A stretch of DNA of 64,000 nucleotides from Solea solea (Eukaryota; Chordata; Actinopteri; Pleuronectiformes; Soleidae): positions 10,539,001 to 10,603,000 of the forward strand of contig NC_081150.1 in assembly GCF_958295425.1 (NCBI RefSeq). Reading direction: 5' to 3'. Every line of letters starts with the position of its first letter. Within the stretch, counting starts at the first letter, position 1. The translations under genes and the position numbers were made by a program. The notes beneath the pieces were generated by a model. The model worked only from the letters and a program-made list of their open reading frames with translations, was not told the DNA's origin and ran no database searches. Shown here in pieces: positions 32,644 through 42,560 of the stretch.

Positions 32644-35600
32644 TCAACAGTGGGCTGGATACACCATGGGAAGGTATGGGTACGGGGCGATGATTGGGGA
32701 CTGAAAGGGTTGGAAGTATGGCGGACAGAGATACTGGTGAGTACACTGAACTGGCTGGATTCCAACTGCATTCACAGTGGGACGTGGCTGATAAACTGGT
32801 TGACCCAGGGATGGATAAGTGAACACACAACCTGGCCGTCTTTCTCTGGTGGACTGTCTCAGAGGGACCTGATGTTCGTGTTGCCTTGTGGGGACACTGT
32901 TCTCTTCGTGGAATGTGTGCAGTTCCTCCTCAACGATTGTAGGTTGATGCTGCTCCAGGTCTTGTTCATCTTCACTGAATGTTCCCTGTTCCTCATCTCT
33001 TACATTCTCTCTTTCCTGTTCAGGTTCCGTGTGAGTTGTTTCTGCCAGGTAGGTCTCATTCTGTTCAGATCGGTTTTGGACGTCAAAAGTAACATGTCTG
33101 TCAGGTAAATTACCCTCAGCTCTTGGTTTCTCCAATGGTATTCGCAACCAGTAACGAGGCACGTCTTCCTCTTCCTCAGAGTCACTTACATCTGTGTTCT
33201 GTGTCTGATTTGTGGGTTTTGAGATGCCTGAAGCTCTCTTATCTCTCTTTTGTGACTCAGTTATATTGGTGGTGGGTTTATGGAGAGGCTCTACAGGTAG
33301 ATCGTTCACTTGTAACAGGAGATTCCTGTGCAGAGTGCGAACTGGTCGACCTCCTGTCTCAGGGCTTACTTTGTAGACCGGGTTATCCCCAACCTGTTCT
33401 CTCACTACATAAATAAGCTGCTCCCAGTATGGTCTTAGCTTTCCAGGGCCCCCACGTTCATTGAGATTGCGTACGAGGACTCTATCCCCAGGCTGAAGAA
33501 CCACACCTTTGCTTCTCTTATCGTAGAATGTCTTTCCTCTTGAGCTGGACTGCTGGCTGTTTGAATTTGCTATTCGATATGCCTCGGTCATTTTTCCTGC
33601 CCATTTCTCAGCATATCCTTTTGGTCCAATGGTTTCACCCCCATCATCTGTTAGAAGGCCGAAGAGAAGATCGACAGGTAGGCGAGGGTGCCGGCCATAC
33701 AACAAATAGTACGGGGAGTAACCTGTGGCCTCGTGCTTCGTGCAATTATACGCATGGATAACATGGGGCAGGTAATCCTTCCAGTTCTCCTTCTCTTTCT
33801 CTCCCAGTGTTCGGAGCATCTGCAGTAGTGTACGATTGAGTCTTTCTGCAGGATTGCCCTGGGGGTGGTACGGAGAGGTTCTCGAGTGGGCAACACCAGC
33901 CAACTGTCTCAGAGTTTTGAAGAGTTCATTCTCGAACTCTCGACCTTGGTCATGGTGGAGTTTGGCCGGGTATCCAAATCTGGGGATGAAATCATTGAAA
34001 AGGCGGTCCGCAGCCGTCTTACCAGCCTTGTTCCTGGTGGCATAAGCTTGCGCGAATCTGGTGAAGTGATCAATCACGACCAAAATATACTCACATCCAC
34101 CCCTGCAGGCCTCCAGGTGCAGAAAGTCGATACACACCAGCTCAAGGGGTGAGTTTGATGTAATACTCCCCATTGGTGCCCTGTCGTGTATAGCTGGCTT
34201 CTTCAGTTTAATGCAAGAGCACTTCCTGGTCACGTACTCCTCTATTTCATTTTTCATGAACGGCCAGTAGAATCGCTCCCGTGCTAGATTCAGAACTTTT
34301 TCAACACCAACATGACTCATGTTGTTGTGTAGCTGGGTGAGTACCGTTTGTTTGTAGGTGGCAGGCAAGACCAGTTGGTGTCGTCCCGCACTCTTCCTGT
34401 AGAGAAGGCCGTCATCAATGTATAATCTATTCCACTCTCTTAACAGCCTCCTTGTATGTGCATCAAATTTCCTTCTGTTGTCTTCTGTTAGAGGTGTGTT
34501 GTTTTCCTTTAATTCCATAACTTTCCCAATTGCGTGGTCTTTTCTTTGTTCTCTTACCAGCTCATCATGACTGATTGCTTGCAGAGGCTCAACGTGTGGT
34601 GGACTATTGGATGTTAAGTTGAGGGCTGCCACCCAAGCCACATCTCCTTGTTGTGCCCTCCGGCTTCCTTCCCATACAGCACTTACTGCCTCCTCTGATA
34701 ACTCTTCCGAGCACTCAGCCATGAAGGTGTTGATGTCCAGGGGCCAGCGTGATAAGGTGTCGGCATCAATGTTGGTTTTGCCTGGCCGGTATTTGATATC
34801 AAAATGGAAATCGGCCAGTTGCCCCACCCACCGGTGACCCACAGCGTTGAGCTTGGCAGTACTCAGGATGTACGTGAGAGGATTGTTGTCCGTGAAGACT
34901 GTGAAATGCGGGGCGTAGAACAGATAATCCCGGAACTTATCACAGACTGCCCACTTCAACGCCAGGAATTCAAGCTTTCCGCTGTGTAGGTGATAATTCA
35001 TTTCCGCTGGTGTTAGTGTGCGTGACCCATACCCAATCACCCTCATCTTCCCGTCCTGTTTCTGACAAAGAACTGCACCCAGACCCTTTTGAGAGGCATC
35101 AGTGTGGAGTGTGAAGGGACTGGTAAAATCGGGGTATGCTAGTACCGGGGGTTTGGTCAGCCGGTCCACAAGCTGTTCGAGGATCTGTTGGTGTAGTCCA
35201 GTCCACTCTACCGTGGTTCGGGATGACTGCTGGTGCCCTTTTGTTTTTCCCAGTGGCGGCTTGGGCTGAAGCGTGTCAGGCTTTGATTGGAGCAGGTCGT
35301 ACAAGGGCTTGGCTATGCGTGAGAAGTCCTGCACGTATGTACGATAGTAGCTCAGGAATCCTAGCAACTGCCTGACTTCCCCAACTGTCTGTGGTGTCTT
35401 ATGTGTCAGTGCCCGCACTGCTTCAAGATCTCTGGGGTCCATTTTTACCCCTTCCGCTGAAACCAACCGACCAACATACCTGACCTCCTTGCGGAAGAGC
35501 TCGCATTTTTCCGGCTTTAGCTTTACCCCATGACGTTGCAAGGCTTGGAGCACTCTGCGCAACACCTGCACATGCTCATCAAAGGATCTGGAGAAGCACA

Positions 35601-36597
35601 ACACATCGTCGAGGTAAGGGATACAACACTCATCTCTCAGCGTGTCGAGCATCCCTTCCATGCTCCTTTGAAACGCTGCTGGTGCATTCGACAATCCAAA
35701 CGGTATTCGGACCCACTCATAGAGCCCCCATGGGGTTATGAATGCAGTTAGATGTCTTGATCCTTCGGCAATAAAGCCTTGATGATATGCTTTCCCTTGA
35801 TCAAGAATCGAAAACCAGGCATATCCTCCCAATGAGTCAGTGAGGTCCTGGATTCTGGGAAGAGGGTGACGGTCTGGCACGGTTTTGTTGTTAAGGAGCC
35901 GGTAATCAACACACAGGCGTAACGACCCATCTTTCTTCCTTACACAGATGACAGGAGCTGCATACGGCGACTGGGACTTCACAATCCACCCTTTGACCAA
36001 CAACTCCTGGACATACTCCTTCACTTCCCTGTAGAGTGGTTTTGGGATGGATGCGTAGGCCCTCTGAACTGGGATGTCGTCCTTGGTCCTGATCTCCATC
36101 TGTAGGGAGGGAATGCATCCAATGTCGTCACTATTACGGGCAAACGCGCCACATTCCTCGTATAGCACTTCTTTCACCACCAGTTGTTGTTCAGGACTCA
36201 GGTGACTGATTTCAACAGGAGGAAGCCAGGCCTCGGGTGGAGAGGTACTGACAGAAGTGATGCCATCAACCTCGACTGCAGTCATCTTTCTTGGTGTGGA
36301 ACCAGCCTGATGTAACTCTGGCGCCTTCGTTTCCAGAACCTTGATGACATGTTGGATGGTGCCCAGAGAGGTCCTTTTTGGCAGGGTGACCTCGTGTTTT
36401 GAGTGGTTGGAGATGGGCACCTTAACATAAGGTCGTCGGTTGTTGTTGATCCCCAAGAGACCTTCTCCTACACTCAACTGTCCTAAAGCAACACTTTCCT
36501 CAGCAGGCTCATATAGAACAAGGGGGGTCAGAAGTGTCGAAGTTTGGGGGTACCCTACACCATACATGAACTGTCCTACCAGGGGGAATGATAGCAT
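32644..36597 (-). CDS. pol: Ty3/Gypsy pol: reverse transcriptase, RNase H, integrase
   Basis: 1317 codons from the first Met, but that Met is probably not a true start: codons 1-25 are an out-of-frame read of the end of the protease frame. RT spans about residues 180-390, with the catalytic Asp266 (ILDQG) and YLDD at 328-331. RNase H follows with Asp500, Glu543 and Asp570. The integrase zinc region has His757 and His762 but Cys793 and Cys795 are one residue apart instead of two. The catalytic triad is Asp824, Asp883 and Glu918, with 34 residues between the last two. A GPY/F-like module is near 1050-1078. Residues 1105-1317 form an unusual tail: acidic 1137-1240, then a Pro/Tyr-rich end. It reverse-transcribes and integrates element cDNA. 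Confidence 0.93.
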   Translation of the reverse strand: MLSFPLVGQFMYGVGYPQTSTLLTPLVLYEPAEESVALGQLSVGEGLLGINNNRRPYVKVPISNHSKHEVTLPKRTSLGTIQHVIKVLETKAPELHQAGSTPRKMTAVEVDGITSVSTSPPEAWLPPVEISHLSPEQQLVVKEVLYEECGAFARNSDDIGCIPSLQMEIRTKDDIPVQRAYASIPKPLYREVKEYVQELLVKGWIVKSQSPYAAPVICVRKKDGSLRLCVDYRLLNNKTVPDRHPLPRIQDLTDSLGGYAWFSILDQGKAYHQGFIAEGSRHLTAFITPWGLYEWVRIPFGLSNAPAAFQRSMEGMLDTLRDECCIPYLDDVLCFSRSFDEHVQVLRRVLQALQRHGVKLKPEKCELFRKEVRYVGRLVSAEGVKMDPRDLEAVRALTHKTPQTVGEVRQLLGFLSYYRTYVQDFSRIAKPLYDLLQSKPDTLQPKPPLGKTKGHQQSSRTTVEWTGLHQQILEQLVDRLTKPPVLAYPDFTSPFTLHTDASQKGLGAVLCQKQDGKMRVIGYGSRTLTPAEMNYHLHSGKLEFLALKWAVCDKFRDYLFYAPHFTVFTDNNPLTYILSTAKLNAVGHRWVGQLADFHFDIKYRPGKTNIDADTLSRWPLDINTFMAECSEELSEEAVSAVWEGSRRAQQGDVAWVAALNLTSNSPPHVEPLQAISHDELVREQRKDHAIGKVMELKENNTPLTEDNRRKFDAHTRRLLREWNRLYIDDGLLYRKSAGRHQLVLPATYKQTVLTQLHNNMSHVGVEKVLNLARERFYWPFMKNEIEEYVTRKCSCIKLKKPAIHDRAPMGSITSNSPLELVCIDFLHLEACRGGCEYILVVIDHFTRFAQAYATRNKAGKTAADRLFNDFIPRFGYPAKLHHDQGREFENELFKTLRQLAGVAHSRTSPYHPQGNPAERLNRTLLQMLRTLGEKEKENWKDYLPHVIHAYNCTKHEATGYSPYYLLYGRHPRLPVDLLFGLLTDDGGETIGPKGYAEKWAGKMTEAYRIANSNSQQSSSRGKTFYDKRSKGVVLQPGDRVLVRNLNERGGPGKLRPYWEQLIYVVREQVGDNPVYKVSPETGGRPVRTLHRNLLLQVNDLPVEPLHKPTTNITESQKRDKRASGISKPTNQTQNTDVSDSEEEEDVPRYWLRIPLEKPRAEGNLPDRHVTFDVQNRSEQNETYLAETTHTEPEQERENVRDEEQGTFSEDEQDLEQHQPTIVEEELHTFHEENSVPTRQHEHQVPLRQSTRERRPGCVFTYPSLGQPVYQPRPTVNAVGIQPVQCTHQYLCPPYFQPFQSPIIAPYPYLPMVYPAHC

Positions 36598-37315
36598 GAT
36601 CCTTGCCCACTCTTATTGTGACTGGATCACAGTATGTCCTAGGTGGAATCTGGATGAGACTCACAATGGCCTCCACCTGTTCTTCCTCTATTCCAAATGC
36701 ACTGCGGAGAAGGCTGATAACTGTTGCAATGGCATCACCAGAAGACTCCTTCCTTCTGATAATCTCCTCCAGTACATTGGCTCCAAGAAGGGGCTGGGGC
36801 AGTGCCAGCTGGCTGACCAGGAAAGGGGCCTGTATGGTGAGATTGGGGTCGTCATTCCCTGCAAGATTGACAGTGAGCTCAACCCACCCTCTGTACGGAA
36901 TGGCATGGCCAGTGACTGCATAGACGCCAAATTCTCCCTCTAAAAGCTCGGAAAGAGGTCTCACGGTGTAATTGGGGATGTGAGCGTCGGTCCACTCTTG
37001 GTCAATTATGCTCACTTGCGAGCCGGAATCAAACAGAACTGTTGCTGGATAACCACCAATCAAACATTTCAACAGACTTTTCTTTCCAACTAGAAGTGCC
37101 TTGCAGGTGATAGCACTCTGACAGGTAAGTGTGTGTGGCTTATGTTGTTTGTTCTGCTTGGGGTGCTTTATTGTTTGATTGGGAGTGTAGCCTACTGTCT
37201 GGGACTGAAACTGTTCACCGGTCTCTGAGTGTCCCTCCACAAAGACCGAGCTCCGTTTCCCTGCACCTTGCCTCGTTTCAAACATCCTACTGCTCTGTGT
37301 CCTGCTTCTCCACAT
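36509..37315 (-). CDS. pro: Retrotransposon protease frame (pro)
   Basis: Aspartic protease that cleaves the element's polyproteins. The frame lies -1 relative to gag and overlaps it by 124 nt. The active site is Asp96-Ser97-Gly98 in [11 protein letters not shown], followed by a PLLGAN segment (about 175-180) typical of the second conserved block. The first Met (37315) is probably not used; entry is expected by ribosomal frameshift at 37255-37261. The frame ends at 36509 just after a run of six G on the + strand (36522-36527), beyond which the protein sense continues in the pol frame. One base fewer in that run would keep protease and RT in one frame, so this copy probably carries a one-base insertion. 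Confidence 0.85.
   Translation of the reverse strand: MWRSRTQSSRMFETRQGAGKRSSVFVEGHSETGEQFQSQTVGYTPNQTIKHPKQNKQHKPHTLTCQSAITCKALLVGKKSLLKCLIGGYPATVLFDSGSQVSIIDQEWTDAHIPNYTVRPLSELLEGEFGVYAVTGHAIPYRGWVELTVNLAGNDDPNLTIQAPFLVSQLALPQPLLGANVLEEIIRRKESSGDAIATVISLLRSAFGIEEEQVEAIVSLIQIPPRTYCDPVTIRVGKDHAIIPPGRTVHVWCRVPPNFDTSDPPCSI
36522..36527 (-). other. Homopolymer at the protease/RT frame change
   Basis: Six G on the + strand (six C in the coding sense). Protease-frame sense is good upstream and pol-frame sense is good downstream, and the switch is +1. It may be a real mutation, a sequencing homopolymer error, or less likely a programmed site. Confidence 0.7.
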
Positions 37316-38850
37316 GCAAAGCAGTGGTTACACTCCTGTAGATTCTGCTCAGTGCATTTTGGACAGCGCGCTGTTCTACCTCTTGCCTGGACGGCGGGCT
37401 GTTTCAGTTGTGGTTGGAGAGATCTGTTGGGTGGTAGTTGAGAGGGAAGGTGTGACTGAATGTGGGCTGGTATAGTTAGAGGATGAGGCACTCGGGTGTT
37501 TGTTGTCTGCTGATCAATCAAAGTGGTCACCAGGTGTGTCAGGTTCTCCACCTGAGTACTGAGCTGTTGTATTGTCTGGAGATTTTTATTATCTGCCCCT
37601 GTATCCTGTTTACAATCTCCCGTCTCAACCTTGGCACTGTGCGCTTGTGTTACCTTTTGTCGGGAGGTTTGACCAAGCCTTCGCTGGTGCTCATTCTCGT
37701 CACTTATTATCTTCATGACCTGGTGAACAATTTCTTCATCTGTGACTTGGCTATTGGAAATTAGAGGCCTCAATCTCTGCCGGAGATCAGCATGTTTTGT
37801 CCCCAACCCCTGATAAATAGTATGGAGGAACACTTCTTGGATGGTGTTTGGATCATATGAAATGTCTGTACTGGTCTGTCGGGACTGGAAAAGAATCTTC
37901 TGTTTGAGCCCAATCATTCGGTACAGAAACTGCTGGGGTGTTTCCTGGTCTGACTGCCTGGCGCACATCAACTCCTGGAACATCTCAGTCGTTGCTTTCT
38001 CACCAAGATGGGACCTGAGGAAGCCTTTGAGTTCAGACACTGTAATCAAATCTTTGTTTATAAGCATATCCTTAAAAGCCCCTGGCTTGATGATCCTCAA
38101 CACCCCTCTGACAACCTCTGCCTCTGCGAAACCCTCTTTCATTCCCTCGTCGATTTGTTTACTGATATTGTTGTAATTTAAATCAGAATTCTGATCTCCA
38201 ACCTGACCACCATGTACTTTGAAATCCCTGCGCTGCAGGTAGGGAAGATCCTTCAGAGCTACTTGTCTCTCTGGGATCGTTTGTGGCACATAGTATGACT
38301 CTGACTCATCTTGGCGGCGGTAAGTTGTGACTGGTGGGGTCACAGTGGATTCACATCGTCGAAGTTTCTCGCCCAGGTCTTCATATACTTGTCTCAAATC
38401 TTCTACTGACTGTATCGTTGTGTTGGTATGAGTGTTAGTGTGGTGTTGTGGTCGCATAACTGTGCTGTTGGTGTGAGAATGAGGTTGTGTGCCAGTGTTT
38501 GAGACTGTAGTGGATGGACTGCGACTGGGTGTGACATGTGTGTTACCATCATTACCATTAACAGGAACATCAGCATTTACTACTTTACATATTAAATCAT
38601 TTAGAGCCAGCAACTGACTCATACCTTCATCCTCAAGCCCTAGTAATGTGTCGGACTGCATGTAAGAGACCACATACTCCATGCAACCTTCTTCATCATT
38701 CGGGTCTAGCCCTTCTTCATGCTGGTCATCAGTTGCAATGTCTTTTGCAATCTGATAGATGTCGTTGCTCGAGAGTCTGAATAGCTGTTTCTTGATGTTC
38801 CATACTAATTGTTTGCGTACTGCTGACATGGTGTGTGATTCTGACGTCAC
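37192..38850 (-). CDS. gag: Retrotransposon Gag
   Basis: 552 codons, encoding the structural protein that assembles particles and packages RNA. Residues 8-95 form a predicted helical N-terminal domain I cannot assign. Residues 95-150 are a Ser/Thr/Asn/His-rich linker. Residues about 230-400 look like the capsid domain of Ty3/Gypsy Gag. A canonical CCHC zinc knuckle follows at Cys510, Cys513, His518, Cys523. Extra cysteines at 496, 499 and 507 could bind a second zinc. The start Met lies 395 nt from the 5' LTR; a second Met at residue 8 is an alternative. The frame ends 62 nt after the slippery heptamer. Confidence 0.9.
   Translation of the reverse strand: MTSESHTMSAVRKQLVWNIKKQLFRLSSNDIYQIAKDIATDDQHEEGLDPNDEEGCMEYVVSYMQSDTLLGLEDEGMSQLLALNDLICKVVNADVPVNGNDGNTHVTPSRSPSTTVSNTGTQPHSHTNSTVMRPQHHTNTHTNTTIQSVEDLRQVYEDLGEKLRRCESTVTPPVTTYRRQDESESYYVPQTIPERQVALKDLPYLQRRDFKVHGGQVGDQNSDLNYNNISKQIDEGMKEGFAEAEVVRGVLRIIKPGAFKDMLINKDLITVSELKGFLRSHLGEKATTEMFQELMCARQSDQETPQQFLYRMIGLKQKILFQSRQTSTDISYDPNTIQEVFLHTIYQGLGTKHADLRQRLRPLISNSQVTDEEIVHQVMKIISDENEHQRRLGQTSRQKVTQAHSAKVETGDCKQDTGADNKNLQTIQQLSTQVENLTHLVTTLIDQQTTNTRVPHPLTIPAHIQSHLPSQLPPNRSLQPQLKQPAVQARGRTARCPKCTEQNLQECNHCFACGEAGHRAVGCLKRGKVQGNGARSLWRDTQRPVNSFSPRQ
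37219..37261 (-). promoter_or_regulatory. Probable -1 programmed ribosomal frameshift signal (gag/pro)
   Basis: On the - strand the heptamer GGGAAAC (37255-37261) lies in the gag frame as G GGA AAC, the X XXY YYZ pattern. After a 6-nt spacer a 9-bp stem forms between CGGTCTTTG (37240-37248) and CAGAGACCG (37219-37227), with one G-U pair and a 12-nt loop. Shifting -1 here enters the protease frame exactly. Heptamer, spacer length and stem all fit known retroviral and Metaviridae signals. Stem stability and any pseudoknot were not computed. Confidence 0.8.
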
Positions 38851-38995
38851 CTTGTAGTGTTTCAGTTCAGTAAATCAACAGTGTAGTAAATATGTGCGTA
38901 GAGTGTGTGCGTGTTGACCTCTCGATCACAGATCAGATCTTCAGATGCTGGTGTGCGATGTTCTCAGGGTCAGCGGTGTAGCCCTCGGATGATAA

Positions 38996-39074
38996 GCGTG
39001 CGCTGGCCTCAGGATCTGCAATGCGGCTCACCAGTGACTAAAGTGCGTTGGCCTCAGGATCAGCGATGCGGCTC
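38996..39074 (-). repeat. Imperfect direct repeat in element leader
   Basis: Two copies of a roughly 33-bp unit with shared TGGCCTCAGGATC and ATGCGGCTC blocks, offset by 45 bp, between the primer binding site and gag. This is where packaging or dimer-linkage signals usually lie, but no function can be read from sequence alone. Confidence 0.7.
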
Positions 39075-39222
39075 CTAAGCGAGGTGAAGATCCCTTTTCT
39101 CCTTGGTCTCCCTCCTTGGACACCCACGGGTTGACTCCTGGCCTTTCGTAGCGTCTAGTCACCTGGATCGTGCGGTTCTGGTATCTCTGGATCTGCTCCT
39201 CCGATGATTATGATGAGGAGAG

Positions 39223-39240
39223 ATCCCGGACGAGCCCCCA
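39223..39240 (-). other. Primer binding site, tRNA-Pro type
   Basis: On the - strand the sequence is TGGGGGCTCGTCCGGGAT. All 18 bases match the classic site complementary to the 3' end of tRNA-Pro, as used by many gammaretroviruses. It lies 5 nt after the end of the 5' LTR (spacer AATTG), on the correct side and orientation. Confidence 0.93.
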
Positions 39241-39245
39241 CAATT

Positions 39246-40365
39246 TGTTACACGTTTCAAACTTAGTGAAACTAATGCAACAAAAGATATTTATTCATGG
39301 AGTCTTGCTCTCTGGCCAACCTGGTAAAAGACAATTACGGAGTGATTCAATGAGAGCGCGAACAACCATCTTTTCCTCTGAATCTCAGTCTCTTTATTAC
39401 AAACTTCACAATTAAATATTTCCTAAACAATAAACATTCCCTTGTGCAATTCTGTTTCAGTTTCAATATCCATTTGTTGGTTCAAATCATCACAAATCTT
39501 TACAGTTGTATCTGCATTTCCCACATCAACGGTTTAAGCAGCTTTCACATACACAGAAATAAACCATCTCTTTATGAACAATACCCAACAAATATATAAT
39601 TTGTATCAACGAAAGGAATCTGCCCTTTCTATCCCTTTACTGTAAATAAACCATCTTTGGTTTTAACTAAATATTTAAATTACCTTTGTACCAGTGACTT
39701 GAAACAAAATACACATAGGGAGAACTGTTCTATTTAAAATACATTTTCAAACACAAACCAAACATAAAACTATGACTGACTATGTCAAGTTTAACTCTCT
39801 AAATTAACAATTAAATAAATCATACCAGGGAATAGGAACACCAGCTCAGCAAGTTACACATTCACAGTCACACACACACTACAATGGCCGTTCGCGGCAT
39901 TTTCGCTCACTCGCGATTATAAACATGGCTCTATAACCCGGTTTTTCACCACAGAAATCCAACAACAGACTTCTCACAGTTATCGCCAACAACTATAAAG
40001 TATAGGAGGACACAATTTTAATACTTTTTAATGGGTACCAACCTGGTAAAAGACAATTACGGAGTGATTCAATGAGAGCGCGAACAACCATCTTTTCCTC
40101 TGAATCTCAGTCTGAGGAGAGGAGGGAGGTGCGCCTCACCTTGAGTTCCGTGCCAAACCGATACCCACACTTTGGTTCCCCCTTCTTTTCTTTCCTCCTA
40201 CAGCCTTATTCTTGCACATTAATTAATGAAATATTAGTCATGTTAAGTTAGACATTTAGCTATTTGTCGGCACAAATAAGATGGTGTATAAAACAAAACA
40301 CTTATGTACATACATTCAAACAAAATAACCAGTGACTTAGTGTACTCAGATTAAGGTGTACCACA
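39246..40365 (-). repeat. LTR, right copy (5' LTR of the element)
   Basis: 1120 bp, TG...CA, colinear with the left copy without indels at an offset of 8037 bp. It contains the same internal 76-bp duplication (39316-39391 and 40038-40113). It should hold the promoter of the element on the - strand. Confidence 0.92.
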
Positions 40366-40369
40366 CAAG
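40366..40369. repeat. Target site duplication, right
   Basis: CAAG following the right LTR, matching 31205-31208. Confidence 0.65.
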
Positions 40370-41624
40370 CGCTGATTAATGGTGAACTGTTCTGCTGTAG
40401 GCCGACGACTGTAACACCTGCACCACTCTGCTAAAGGTGTTAAACATTAACTATGTCCCGTCTGTGCAGTTATTCACTTTTTAGGGCCTCCGTTCTACTT
40501 CATCTGACGCTCGAGGTTAAATGAGGCCAAGCGATAATACCGCTGCAGTAAAGTATACACTCTTTATGCCAGGTGAACTTTTCAAACACATGATAGGTGC
40601 AGTAATCTCCGTGTGGTGATCTACTTTAGTGACAACAAATGCGCCACCTCTTTTGTAACCTGCATCTGTGCAAACCATGCAATCCCTGCGACACAGATTC
40701 AGAAAAGTCATGAGCAATAATGGTAGAGTTTTGCCAAAAAAGCGGACGACATGTTGTTTAATGCAGGAAAAACAAAAACAGCTCCTGTCAGCAAAAGAAG
40801 AAAAGAATTTCAATGTAATATTTTCCAGAAACATATGAATACATCTTCATGCATTTAACATTATCAGTGTCGTTTTCTTGTTTTGGTTTGCAACGTGATT
40901 GACGACTCGATTGTTATTTCTTATTGCTCTCCTGGAGCAGAAGAGGTCAATTAGTGCTGTAATATGATGTGAAGGGCAAACAATGCAGGCAGTCATTATG
41001 TTTGCCCTTAAAACAGGAATCCTTTCCCTTCCAGTGTTTTCACTACAATCACTCAGCTCAACAATCATTTCCTCCGAGTGCCCTGGAATACCTGAGGTCC
41101 CTGCATTAACTGTGGGCCGTAAGAAGTCCATTGTCAACTTAAGGGAAAATGAATTGAGCACTCTCCTTTCTTTAGTTTTAATGAACGGATATGAAGTATG
41201 ACTTTGCGCCCCTCATGGGATTTTGCCAAAAAACACAGCCGAAGAGTGCGGAGGAGTGACGAGGGAACTCCTCCGCAGCCGATTCACCTCAGTGTTTCTC
41301 AGTGTTTACACAGCAGAGTGATTGAATGTTGCAGTGGGTGATGAAAGAGTGCATTAATAGGAAAATAATTTCACTCTGTTTAATAAACATGTGGGCCTAT
41401 AATGCCGAGTGGACGACATGTGGGAGATCAGAGCTGTGTATGTAGTGCACTATTGGAATAAAATCAAGTTTGTGAGACTCACTCACTTTAAGTTTTCGCA
41501 GAACAAGTGGATTATATATTCCCACACGGGTCCAAACACCCATTTAATTCCTGGTTTAAACACGTTTTTTCGAGCAGTGCAAAATGTGTTCATCCAGCAC
41601 TCACTGACAGGTCAAATTACTCTG
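40370..41624. other. Intergenic stretch, possible conserved non-coding DNA
   Basis: No exon seen. 40855-41160 is free of simple repeats and transposon signatures and has TAAT-core homeodomain-type sites (GTCAATTAGTGC). Composition resembles vertebrate conserved non-coding elements, but conservation cannot be checked here. Confidence 0.25.
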
Positions 41625-42010
41625 CAATGCACACATCACACCGGTTTTTTAGCAGAATTACATTGGCTCATAGTTCATCTCAGGATTCGTTTTAAAATAT
41701 TAGTTCCCACTTTTAGAGCATTACACGGTCAAGCCCCTGGTTCCATTTCTGATCTGATGCAAGTGTATAATCCTGCACGTTCTCTCAGATCTTCTAATCA
41801 ATGCTTGCTGGTCTGTGGAATGAGTTGCCACCGTATCTGCGCACTTCAAATGCTGTGGAGTCTTTCAAAGAGCAGCTTAGGACCCCGTTGTTCAGCTGGG
41901 TTTTACTACAATTAGTTTTTATCTTTTTATGTCTGAGTGTTTACTGCTTTTACTGTGAAGCCCTTTTGTGAATTCTTTCTGTGAAAAGTGCTATGTAAAT
42001 AAACTTAACT
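41625..42010 (+). mobile_element. L2-like LINE, 3' end fragment
   Basis: Translated sequence includes LHWLIVHLRIRFKILV, FRALHGQAP and ARSLRSSNQ, the recognisable C-terminal blocks of L2-clade reverse transcriptase ORF2. After a frame break it continues WNELPPYLRTSNAVESFK in another frame. The 3' end AAAGTGCTATGTAAATAAAC is a typical L2-type tail. The 5' part of the LINE is absent and the frame is broken, so this is a dead truncated copy. Confidence 0.8.
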
Positions 42011-42527
42011 CCTTTTACTTACTTACATGTTTTTATTTAAATTCTGGCTTCAATCCTAGTGCAACGCTACGAACGTTTTTTGTGAACTTAAGTTTTTACA
42101 ACTTGGGACAATGCTACTTCATTTGATTTAATTTTGTTAGTACACTAACATCATTCACTCGCTGTTGAGAATGAATGAAGGGTCAAAGTAAAAGATATTA
42201 ATAATGATTTTCCATTATGTTGTTGTTTTCTTCTCATTTTTTTCTTTTTCTTTTTTTAAAAACACTACAGGCAAGACCAACGATGAAACTAAAACTGTTG
42301 TATATCTTTTTTTTCAGAGAGACTCACATGAGCGTAAGCACGTGGCATACTCTCCTCAAACCCACAGTACATGAGATTTACTCAGCATGGAGTCAAAAGT
42401 GGAGAGTGCACCAACTGGGTTTAAAGGTCACTCTCACCCTGAACACAAACATACAGTATACCTTGGCCGTTTTTTTTTAACGTTCACACTCTGCAGCGTT
42501 TACTGCCCTGCTCTGCAGCTGGAGGAC

Positions 42528-42560
<33 letters not shown>

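Larger units (their letters stand above)
31205..40369 (-). mobile_element. Complete Ty3/Gypsy LTR retrotransposon with target duplications
   Basis: The element proper is 31209-40365 (9157 bp), flanked by CAAG at 31205-31208 and 40366-40369. Read on the - strand it has: 5' LTR, tRNA-Pro primer site, about 370-nt leader, gag, protease, RT-RNase H-integrase, a short purine tract and 3' LTR. Domain order RT-RH-IN and the GPY/F-like integrase end place it in Ty3/Gypsy (Metaviridae), not Copia or BEL. There is no envelope frame between pol and the 3' LTR. LTRs look identical by eye and all coding frames are long, so insertion is recent. The only obvious damage is a frame change between protease and RT. 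Confidence 0.93.

Noticed and set aside
41409..41624. N-terminal part of the 168-codon frame before the L2 blocks
   Set aside because: Only the later part matches L2 ORF2; the upstream residues show no LINE signature and are probably host DNA in a chance open frame.
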